64,000 nt of DNA, taken from the NCBI RefSeq assembly GCF_001949145.1, contig NW_019091597.1, positions 315,403 through 379,402 of the forward strand, written 5' to 3'. The notes below the pieces were generated by a model that made no database searches, had not been told where the DNA came from, and saw only the letters and a list, made by a program, of their open reading frames with translations. This document shows positions 23,101 through 35,100 of this stretch, in pieces (the first letter of the stretch is position 1; each line of letters starts with the position of its first letter). A program made the position numbers and the translations under genes. Origin of the DNA: Acanthaster planci. Taxonomy: Eukaryota; Echinodermata; Asteroidea; Valvatida; Acanthasteridae.

Positions 23101-26100
23101 GACTCCTTATTGTTCCTCTTTTGTTCATACTTTAACCTTTGCAGAAGACCTCCCATATGTTTTGTACATGTTTTCTAACCGTGGACTCTTCAGCAACCGT
23201 GGACCTTATTATCCCTATTGTTAAAGGTCCACGATTGAAGGCGTTTACACACTCACATGTACACCCATGTAAACATATTTTTAAGCAATTGTGGATGTTC
23301 CTATTGTCCTCTTTTGTTCATACTTTTTGGAATGTTTTGTACACGTTTGGCAATCGTGGATGTATCAGGAATTGTGGATGGTCATCAATTCTTTTGTTTA
23401 ACGTCCACGATTGTTTGGGAACATCAGTGCACCTAAACATACAGACGTACATTACACAAATGTTCAGTACATACCATATGTACTGTATATAATGCAAGGC
23501 AAATACACAAAACAACTCAAAACTTTAACCCTAACAGTAACAAATCCTCCAATTTCAATATGATTTTACATACACCCAAGGGGTTAGGGTTAACATTCAT
23601 CTTTTATAATTTTCATTAAATTCATAAGTTTCCAAGCATTAGTGCCATATGAGACGATTTAAATACTGATGGAATTCCAAGAAAAAGCAAACAGGCACTC
23701 AATGGCACATTTTAACACCTTTGGACCTATAAGGAAACACTTTAACATTTGAGGGCGGATGGCCCGACAGCCCGACAGACAGAAAGAAGACCGAAAATCA
23801 GCATTACATAGGCTTGCACTTGCTTTGCAGCTCGCCAAAAATCTACAGCAGAAAACGGGTATGCTGTCATTAAGTATTGGGAAAAATGCTTATTTAAAAG
23901 GCTAAGACATGCAAGATTTTTGAAATACATGCCCCGTCTTTGTTTTAAGATTGAAAGACTTCATTCTGAAATTAACCTACGCCCCTTCTCCCTAAAAAAT
24001 TATGCAAAAACTGACCAACAATAAACATGAATTCTAATTCCCTCTCGTGTATTTGCGTATTTACATCACAAAAACATTTGGGCATCAAATTTTTAACGGC
24101 CCAGGGCCTTTCCGATCAAAATAAAAGTAAAAAATTATTCAGTAGGCAAAAAAAATTCCCCTTTCTAAACAGTAATTGACAGCTCCTGTGTCTGTGTGTG
24201 TACTTCTCTGACGGGTTCCACGAATAGGTGACCGGTGGATCTCCTCAAACATTTATACAAAGTATTTCTTTGCGATTGGATGGCAAGCTCCAATCAGATT
24301 ACCAGCAGTCGTTGGGAATTTAAAATTGTGCCTCTGAAGGAAGACAGTTGCCGTTGTCATTACAGCAGCGAAAGGCGTTGGCCAGTGCCAACTATTTCAG
24401 AGTGAATGAATTTGGGCTAACCAATCACACACTGACAAACTCTGAGGCACAAAAGTGCTAATCATAAAGAAGGACCTCGAGGACTGAACATGACTCTTGT
24501 GCAACAATTAAGGGCTAGGGAACTGGATTCCAATAAAATTAAAATAGACCTACGCCCCGGGGTCGGCACACCCTGGCTGCCCGACCGTCGGCGCCATTGA
24601 CCTACTTAGTGTTCCTGCATAACAAAGGGTACAGATTTGCATAATACTTTCACAGATGACTACATTCTGGGTACTTGTAGGCAGCTGCGGTGCGCCGACA
24701 GAATCACAGACACTCACCTGATGCTGGCAATTTTCACTAATAAAGGCTTTCGCTTTCTGTTGAAAAAAAACTTTGAATTTTGTCCAACAGGTGAAACAAA
24801 ATCGCGGAGTTGTCACAATTGTCCACGCACAAGGTTTTTTGGCATAACAGAAGGCCGAGTCTCAAAACGTTTTTCTGTTACTGTGTATAAACGGAGGACT
24901 GCAGCTTGGCATCTGTGTACCGAATAAACTGCTCTCCTAGCTTATCAAACCACAGTCATCAACTGACATCCTCCATACCCAACCGTCAACATACCTATTG
25001 CCAAGACGTAGACAAGAAACCAGCAACCAAACAATATATAAGCTCTTAACATTGTCAATTATCATTGGTTGTATAAAAAGAAATGCTAAGATCGGGAGAA
25101 TGATTATTTTTGGCGGATTGACTGCACAGAATAAAAATAAAGAGTACGCAGTGGGGCGGGGAAAAATAAAACCACGCGTGGTCTAGGTCTATAAATAAAA
25201 AGAAATGCTGGGTCAGGCATTGTCAATCAAAAGCCGTAGCCCTTAAAAAGGCAACTGGGTTCATTACCTCCCATGAGCATACATTTTATACGGTCAGTCA
25301 GAGAATTTATTTGAAATAGAGTGTCGTCGTTAATGTCGTCGAACCTCTGTCCAGATTAAAAGTTTACAATTTGGAAATTGTAGTCTTGTACATGTATTTC
25401 CTGCTCACTGGGTACTGACCACATTGCACTGGACTTTGAGGTCTATTTGAGCTGATGGCAGATCTGGAGATTGGAAAACGACTGTACTCAGAGCGTGAAA
25501 TTCGATCTCCCACTACACAGGACTCGTTTTGTGGCCAAAATTCACAATGGACATCTTCTAACTCAACATTATGATGAATTCTTTTGTGTGGAGGTCCTCA
25601 CAATGTATTTCATGCTTGCACACATTTACCCACAAAAGGACAAGGCAGAAAAGGTCTGTACCGTTGACTTCAACAGCAGAGCATAAAAAAGTTGACCCAT
25701 TACTGACTAGTATACAACCTTTCTCAGACTACTGTACAAGAACATACATTTCTCAATACATAGTGGCATGAAGCAAACAACGTTGAAACAAACTTGATAC
25801 TATTTCATACACAAAATAATCTCTTAACATAACTTAATTCTCAATTACTCACCAGTGAACATAGACAAACTTAACAGTGGTTGACATATCATAGGTGGTG
25901 TCAAGCCGTGCTAAGACATACATCACTTGGTCATCTTTCAGGAACTCATGCATCTGAGAAACATCTGAACCTGCAATACAAATTGAATGGAAATGCTAAT
26001 TTTCCATATTTTATAAGCAACTGAATAGGAATGATACAAGACATGAAGCACCAACAAGCTTCAGAAAGACTACTTTTCAATTTTACTGTAAACATTATAT

Positions 26101-29100
26101 ACAGGTGTGTCCTATGGGCCTCCGTAGGCCTTGTGCTGCACGAAACTAGGGCAAAAAGTGGCGAGTGAGTTTGTTTTCTTAAACATTTCATTTTTGCTGT
26201 GAAGCCTTAAGGGGCCGGGGCAGGTTTCCAATCCGTGCCGCAAGCTTGCCACATGCATTATTTTATAAGAAATTTCCATTTGCAAAAATTGCACATCAGT
26301 TTCATGTGTCTCGTTTTTTAGCACAAGATGCAAAGCCAATCCAGCTATTTCCATCACTGTTACATTTAATAATTCCATTTGATTTGCAACTTATAAGTCT
26401 ATAAAACAAAATAAATCATCCAATTAAAATTTAATTATTATGCACTAATTACCTTTTCATTATTGTTAATTTGAGGAAATACACAAAACTAAATGAAATT
26501 GTCAAAAACAGAAATCATTGAAATATTTCTCTGATACATGTATATCACCAGTGCACGACCTAAATTTTGTTTGGCACATTGTTCTTAAACTTTTCATAAT
26601 TTGGTGAAACATACAAGATGCTTCTGTTTTCAAGCTGCATTTACATTTCTTTGGATTTTCTGTAACCCCTGAAAAACACAGGATTTGGATTTCTCACTTC
26701 TTACTCAAACATCTATCCACAAGCTACAAATCATCCCCAAAGTTTCTAATAATATTTTGCTGACCTCATTATGACAAAATATTCTAACCTTTTCGAACAT
26801 TAGGAGATATAACAAATTAAAGTTTGTATCCTTTACATCATGCCACCTTGTCTATAACACTTCTAGCTGTCTTCCTAATTCCAACCCGAACAGACATGTG
26901 GTTCACGAGACATTGGACTTTAAAGAATGTACCTTTAATGTCATGTGACTTGTCATATGATGGTGTCATCCACACATCAGGTCAATTAATGTTCTTCTGA
27001 AGCCCTCCCCTTTCGAGATATCTGCGAGGTTTGAAACCAATCGGATGTGTTGTTCTTCACAAGACATACTGCTTTGACAAGTGTACTTGTAATGTCACGT
27101 GACATGGTCAGTTGATGCTGTCATCATCACATGAGGTCAATTTCAGCTATTATACCTCCCTTTCTAAAATACCTGCCAAGTTTCAACCTATGCCATGAAA
27201 CAAATCATACAGGGAAACTGACTCGGTGCTTGTGAATGATTATAACAATGAACAAAGAAATTGACTGGAGTGAGATTTGAACCTGCGGCCTCTGGAATAT
27301 CGTACCAGTGCTCTACCAACTGAGCTACCCAGCCCGATGTTGGTGGGTGTTAGCCAGAAGCCATTAAACCTGAAACACCATGCAACCAGGGATTACACCC
27401 CAGTTACACATTAATACAACCTACGAAGTGGTAAACAGGGATCACTCAAAGAGGATAAGGCTTTTTGAACATAAATCATGAAACAAATCATATAGGGAAA
27501 CTGACTAGGTGCTTATGAACGATAAAGATGAACAAAGAAATTGACTCCCAACCTAATTGGACATGCACTTCAGGAGATAAAGTATTGTAAAGGATTCACC
27601 TCAATTAGACCTTTATAACAACAAAACTATTGTTATCACGGAAAAAGCACAGATTACAGATATTAAACACTTTTGGTTTTTGTCCCTTTTGGCATCCTAT
27701 ACAATGCGATCCACTCTCCGCGGCACATGCTTGGAAATTTGCTAGCTCCTGAGTATGTAGGCCCTACATACATGCATTGTGCGCCGCCTTAATTACAGGT
27801 AGATATTGCACAACCACGCACAAAGTAGCTAATGCACAGTATGCGAATGAGGTTTTTGAGTACCCGAATACTGTAAATGATCTTTGTCAGCAGTGCTTCT
27901 TGTAAAGAAGTACAACAGTTATGCACTTCATGCAATTGACTCCAATGATTTAACTAACATCTCATGGACAATTCACGCTTACAGCTTTCATGGTTGATTT
28001 TTAACCTTATTTTTAAAACTAAAAAGGCTTTTTATTGTAACTTCCAGTCTGATGACATCATTGGCCCCAAACTTCTCACCTGTAATGAATGGGTAAATAT
28101 CATCATACAAACCAATTTTCTAGCGATTCCAAAACACTTGGCCACAGACATCTATTCAAAATTCATTTTGGGAAATTTTCAACCTGTCGCAAGAGGGCTT
28201 GCATGACATCATCAGTAGATGTTTTGAAGAGTAAAATACCCCAAGAGACTAACACCATTGAAAACAAGTCAATATCTATTATCACTTTTAAACAATAAGC
28301 CCACTTCTGGTTTCGACCAGAAGGAAGGGTCACGTGATTTGACCCACACAAGATGAATTGAAGACCAAATTACATGTAGATTCTGCCAATAGATGCAAAC
28401 AGAATGTTGTGGAGGCCATGGTTCATTTTATATGGAGTTTTGAAGATGTAGCACACATTTAAAAATTCAAAATTTCACATTAAATCACTTGATGACGAGA
28501 TCATGACATAATTATCTTAGTGTTATATTTGCCCTATGGTTTTTGCTGGCTGTAACTTTGAGGACCACTGAAGGAAGGTAAATGACCAAAACATTGCCTT
28601 AAAAATGTGTATAAAGTCAATGGGATGAAATGAATGTTGAAAAATCAATAATAAATCCCTCAATGACGTCATCATTAGGACATTGTTCCGGGACCATCTA
28701 CATGTAGGCATAAGGGTATAAGTAAGGCTATAAGTTTGATTAAGGCATCATCCCTAAATTGACTGACTGACCGTTCTTCTGTGTATTGTCTGCATTTTTT
28801 CCAATTGGTCTGGCTTTGCTAAGTAGGGGGAATATTCACAGACACAACGGTGGTGTTCGCTGAAGCGTAACTGGTTTAATGAGCGGGGTGGCTGTTCACC
28901 CTTTTGCCATCGCAACAAAAAGCATCATGAATAAGCATGATTTCTCTGGACCTCATGAATATATTGATAACCGTTCTGCGGAAAAGAAGTTCCCCCATTT
29001 CCACTACATGTATCAACATTAAAGGTTACGATTCAGGAATTCTTCATTTGTGCGAACATGCAAACTGAAGACAGTTTGGAATGATTTTTGCACATCATAA

Positions 29101-32100
29101 TATACATTTTATGATAGTGTTGTTACGCTAGAAAAGGTACTTTTATAATCTGCGATTGCATGTTTTTAGGCTATGTCTATACACGTGTGAAGTGGTTTCA
29201 AACCAGAAAAAAAATTTAACTGGAAATATTTATGGCATGAATCCTGCAGGTAATGCAACTCAAACCATGTGAATATATATCCACAAGTATGACCATTTCT
29301 AAGTACCCCAATACTGCCTCGCTTCAGCTCCCACTTGATAATGGTGAATGGAGCTCTCTTTAGAAATGGCCCTGGGTGTTTGGCAACAGTAGCTAAGCAC
29401 GCTTGGTCACCAACAATAGTGTCTTTCTTGCAATTTCGTCCAAGAACACCAAATCAAGTCAAGACTTCATGTCGAACATGGTTTCCTAAGGAAACGAACT
29501 TCTCCCAGGTGTTGCCCGTTTGGCACAACTTCGCGAAAGACCATTTGAGCAAAGGAGACCACTAAAAGGTAAATTTGGATGTGATAATATTTGGCATTAA
29601 TCTTTTACTTAGCAAAGTGAGAAAAAATGTATGGCTACAAACACATCGTTCAGAAAAACCTCCCAGTAACTTTGTGTATAAAATGTCAGAATAATTTTCC
29701 TGGGCAAATCAATATGGACGTCAAGGACTTTTGATGCATAACTTGGCTAATAATTCATGGGTGCACATTTTCCAGCACCGAAAACGTTGTGTTTAAAAAC
29801 TAGCATTAAATTTTATAATTGGTCGTAAGCAGTTGATGGACTACATTAGGCGTCTTCCCNTAAACCTCATGTTCTGTGAATTGTAACCTTTACTTCCTCC
29901 ATGCTGTAACTAAAATACATGTACATATACAGTGTAGCTGAAGTAGATTTCATATTATGCTGACGAATCTCTATCTCGTCACAGACCTATGCTTGTGATG
30001 TTCTCGTGGACGTTCATGCTACTTTCCCCACTGTGTTTCCAAACTCGTTATGTAAAAACTTGGTAATCTTGCCCTCATTACATGCTGTTGAGCTTTGGTG
30101 TATCAGTGTATTTAATTTCATTCGAAAGTCACAACTGTCAGTGTCCTCAAATTACCATGACTGTTACTTGATGCGCACTGGCATGATCTGGTGCAATGTA
30201 TTTTGTAAAGAAATCTGGAACTCAAAACATTTACAAAATCCTTTGAGATTGATCACAAGATCCATCGGGAACATCAACATACAATAGTTCCTTTCCATCC
30301 AATCATTTCATGATACACAGGCCGTTACCCTGACATGTTTTTTATCCCAGCTTACTTTTCCTATTGCAGAATTTGACACTCCAAAACGGAAAGGGACAAC
30401 AAACAAGGACGAGACCCGGGCAAAAGGAGGCAGACCTCCCATTGCCAAACTGTTTCCCCACATAGTGGACACCACAAAAAAATTAGCCGAAGAGAATGGC
30501 TTTGAGGCTCACAGGCATTGGGGATCGACAACAGGGAAATGTGGCACATCTTTGACTAGTATCAAGCAGCACTGGCTGAAAGTAACACCTGGTCTGGCGG
30601 AACTCAAATGAAACATAGGTATGTTGGATGTAATTCAAGTACATGTAATTCTCGCAAAGTATGGTCAAATGTGTGAATTTTTTGAATGAAGGTCCATTTA
30701 TTTATCAACTTGAAGTTGATTGAATAAACATTAAATTAACATGATCACAACTCAGTGTTCAGATACATGTATTGAATCATGTTACGTGGTACTGTCCGCT
30801 TTCAGTCTGAAGGAAGCTTATGATGTCAAATATTTGCTAAAAATTACTTCAAAAGACAAGCATCGTGTGGCAAAGGCTTTGTTGTGTAACACATGCACAG
30901 TTACCATTTAAAAACTGAGGTTTGACTGCGCACACTGTGATTTATAAATAAGCGAGTTGAAACAAATAAGATGAACTTTCTCTAACTTTTTTGGGGGGGA
31001 AGGTGGCATGAAACAAAGTACAATTATGTTTTCAACAATTCAAACGAAATTTTTATTTTGGTTGACAGGAATAAATACTATTCACTGCTGGATCAAACCA
31101 CCATATCTCTTAGGAACAGTGCTGCAAAGAGATTCAAGGGCCTCATAGCTGCCAGGGTGCCTGCGAAGCATAACGAAAGGAGGAAAGAGAACATCAATGA
31201 CCATAATTACTCAGCTTGAGTCAAGTATGCAAGAGAGGCTTGCAGCAAGTTTGCTGACACCTCAGTACTGTTTTCTGTTGGCAAGAAGAACAAACTGCAT
31301 GTAAGCTTGTGTGCCCCTGCATTTGACCAGAGATGTTCTGTCCAACAGATTTTCCCAACTGATGACAGCCCCAACCTCTACAACCATGAGTTCCCTACAC
31401 CAGGGTACTTGATAATGCCAGCCAGGTACATGCAAATGACACCTGATAATGCCAGCCAGGTAAATGTACATGCAAATGACACCTTCATCCCCACCTGAGC
31501 TGACGGTTGACAAGCTTGGAAGACAGAGCTATTGGTAGGTTTGTATGTTGAATTAATCGTGGATAATGCACCATTTTGCCTGATAGTATATGAATTGATT
31601 TCTTTGGTTTGTCAATGCATTTCTTTGTATATTCTCCATACAGCAGCTGAATAGATTACTCCATTTACAGTGGTGTAACTAGGATTTTACTAGTTTGAGC
31701 CACCAGCATCATATCGGGCGGATACCAGCTTTCAGTGGTGTGGTAATGCCACCAAAAGTTGCAATGGAACTGTTTCAACATTGCATGCATTGCATTGCCG
31801 CCATGGATACCCCTGCTCATTAACATATTTGTAATAAGACATCCAGTGATATTTACACTTGAATAATAAAGGAAAATCAATCACTTGTAAATAAAGTTGT
31901 AAACAAGACTGCATCTTCTCTGTTCATTGTCCTTTGACAGGCTTCCAGAGTGCACTGCCATTGATGTTGTAAATAGAGGCCCTCACACAAAAATAACTGT
32001 TGCAAGCCGCTGCAACGATTTGATACCACTGATAGAGAAAACTGGGAAATCTTGTGTGACGATCGTCGCGGATGGTGGTGCAGACATTAAGATAAAAGAT

Positions 32101-35100
32101 ATGAATCTTGACGTTCTCTGCAACCACATTCTGTCCCGGCTTCTCAGCGCATAACCCCAAAGAGCATGTATGGGAAATTCTCACCACTGCAGCAACATCA
32201 GTATACCTACCAGATGCCTTGCCTGATGAACTCCCTCCAACACAGCAACACTTGACCGGGCAAGCATTGAAGGAGCAAGAAGGGCAAGTGTTTGATGCTG
32301 CTCTGGAAACTCTGGAAGGGTACTGGAAGGGGTTGACACATAGTAAAGTACCTATCAAGGTTAGCCACAGGAAGAGCAAGGACAGACCCAGCCCATACAC
32401 AAACGAAGACTATGACCAGGCACACCAATTTCTTGCTGGGCCCTACGGGGACATCAAGAACGCAGAAAACTTCCTGGACGACATGAAATTCTTCAAGACA
32501 CATCTGGATTGCAGAGATGGCATGGTCATTTTCACAAAATGTCCACCAACTGACCTGTGCCAACACAGTCCTGACAGACCCCCGAGGAATCCCGAGGCAG
32601 TTGCATTCTACCACAACTTTCCATCACCTACCCATCTCAAATTATTCCGTATCACTTCTTGACATTTTTGGAGGCCGTCGATGCAAACCCAGGCTCCCCA
32701 GATGAGTACATGCCAGACATCCAAGAGAAGGCGCTAGGAAGCTGCAACCTCTGCAAAGTCACCTTTAAATCTGAAACGAACAGAAAAGATGACAGAAGGA
32801 TGTCCCACTTACGAGAGCGTGTCCACAAGAAGTAAACACGAATGGTCCCTGGACATGTGCAGCACATCATCCAAGCATAAAACCCAACAGCTCTTTTCAG
32901 AGCCACCACAGTTTCAAACGAGAGATAGATTCCTGCATTCCATAAAAATGAAAAGAAAGGAGGTACCCGCGTCCAATTTATTTTTGTTTCTACCCTGCCA
33001 GCAAGCCCCTATTAAAAGACAGTGATACTCCTGTTAAGTCGTTCTACATGCTCCAGCCATACATGTAGTCACAGTAGTCAGCTACAGAAATAAAGAATTT
33101 GTTTTCTTATTTTCATTAATATTTGGCAAGTTTTTAAAAAGTGACCCACCACCCAACAACCAGGCCGAATTCGGAATCTTTTAGAACATAATCAGATTTT
33201 TACATGTTTGGATTTTTTGTTTTTTAAGCTTTATATGTTTGCAAAATCTTGGAGGACGTTTCCTCTGCAGGTTCCTTTACACATCTGAGAACATGAATAA
33301 CCATCGCAGAATCTTTCACCCGAGACAGCGTACATGTACCTAAAAAGAAAACAAGACAAAAGAGATACGATTCGTTTGCTGAAAATAAAGTATGATAATA
33401 ATACTCGACTTCTTCAGTCCCCTCCCCATGATATCCCCAAACTTTAATAAATACTTAATTTCTAGCAATACCATTTGGTCAGAAGAATCCATTTTCAAAA
33501 CTGCTTTGGTTTTACTAATTGCTAATTAGACCATTTGAATCCAACAATTTTTGCATCAACCCCCCGACATGACACGTCATTTGAATATCGTCACCACCCC
33601 CCCCCATCCATAAAGGCCACATTGAAAAAAATCTGTAGGTTAAATACACCCACCACATCCCCCAAAAGGGAGGTTCTGTCCCAGACTCTTCCTAATAATA
33701 CAATGTATGTTTCGAGTAAAAGGGAAGCATTTTTCGGGACTGTAAGTAAGGCTTTGATATCTTTTCTCCCCAAACATCAAGTTGAATGAGCCAAAGGCCA
33801 CAATCAATTTTGAACTTGTCTAAGCCCCTCCCATGATACCAAAAGCAGGGACCACATACATGTACATGTACCTGCAGTAGGCCTACATGTAAAATAAGTG
33901 TAGATACATGAACCAATTTAACCTGTAGGCAAAAGGTAAAATGAAAATAATCAACCCGAAATAAATGAGAAAGACTATAGACATTGTACTCCCAACGCAT
34001 GAATTAACCAGATGCCATGCCCAGCGCCCACACCGACTTTCAAGTTCCACCGTGCTTGCTTGTTTGCGCCACCAGCATTGCAGCATGAAATGTACATGTA
34101 CATATGGCTCAAAAAATAGATTAACCGTCATTGCGTTTTTAAGCAGAAAGTTGTATGTGCTTCAATACTAATGCTCCTCTTGATATTGGTGCAGACTAGA
34201 AAATTCTGTTGTGATGAACTCACCTTTAATTCTAATATTCTAATATGTGAATTTGTAAAAGTTGAAAACATAAGGCCTATGGCTCCGCTAACAAAGCCCC
34301 CGGCAGCAAGTGGTTGAGGTGGTAGGAAGCGTGATTTCTCTTTAGCAGGGGTCGTTGTATAACTGAATTAATTGCATAGGGTGGCTATATTTATTCTAGA
34401 GAGCAACGTAACTAGTTCATGTACATGAACGTTGGCCTGCGCCCTAGTGCCGAAAGGGGAGATGCTATGGACGCAAGAACATGGCATAGCGTGGGTACGA
34501 AATAGGGTTGTTAAGTGCAGCTGTTGTGGATTTTCATTCAGCATCCACTCGGAGGTTCAATGTACGACAAATACTGATAAAATGGCATTGTAGTTGCTCT
34601 AAAAATACATGTTGCCACTCCTGAAATATATTAAATATACTCCTGAATTGTCTGCACTGACAAACAATTCAAACAGCTTTCTGCCCTCATGTGCCACACC
34701 ACTGATGCAAGCATCCGTTACCGAATTCGCACCAGGAGGTCTGGCAGACTTCAAAACCTTGTGGTTTTTCATGTCGGCCTGCCAATCGGCATTTTGTCTC
34801 GAGAAGTCCGCCAGCCGCGCCGCAGTTAGTCGGCCACATGCTAATTCAGTGGAATTCGCGTTGCCACAGATTGCCAGCCTATACGTGGAAGGACGGGGTA
34901 TTCATGAGGTTGGTAATTTAAATAAAGCTTGCATATTGTGTTCTGTCTGCGGAGCCGGGTTGTCAAGTGCTCTTTTGTTCGGCAGGGATTCTGTGTAATG
35001 TCCACGCCGTGGAACACAGTCAATTTAGGGATGACGCCTAAGGTCCAAAACTGCAAAGGGAATGAAGTTGATAGTGGAAGAAATGTGCACAAAACAAATG

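Larger units (their letters stand above)
22268..23850. repeat. Dispersed repeat A, copy 1
   Basis: This copy aligns collinearly with 35,470-38,112. Shared blocks are the start TAG-A-GGCAAAGCC, TGAATTTCTTTC-TGTAAT, GGTTACTAAATCAA, GGCTTCA-AGTTCTTTACAGG, the pyrimidine-rich CCATCATCC tract to about 23,060, and an end block 23,605-23,850 (TTTTCATTAAATTCATAAGTTTC, CATTACATAGGCT). Between them this copy carries hairpin MITEs. The ends are conserved while the interiors differ by insertions, which is typical of an old transposable family. Confidence 0.8.

Noticed and set aside
24550-24816. 88-codon minus-strand frame in a GC-rich patch
   Set aside because: No homologous motif recognised and the opposite strand is equally open.
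25090-25140. snRNA gene suggested by an ATTTTTGG word
   Set aside because: No U1, U2, U4, U5 or U6 core sequence or stem surrounds it.
27262-27334. Functional tRNA-Ile gene
   Set aside because: T-stem mispaired, base 33 not T, and part of the sequence recurs as a SINE body; treated as a SINE head.
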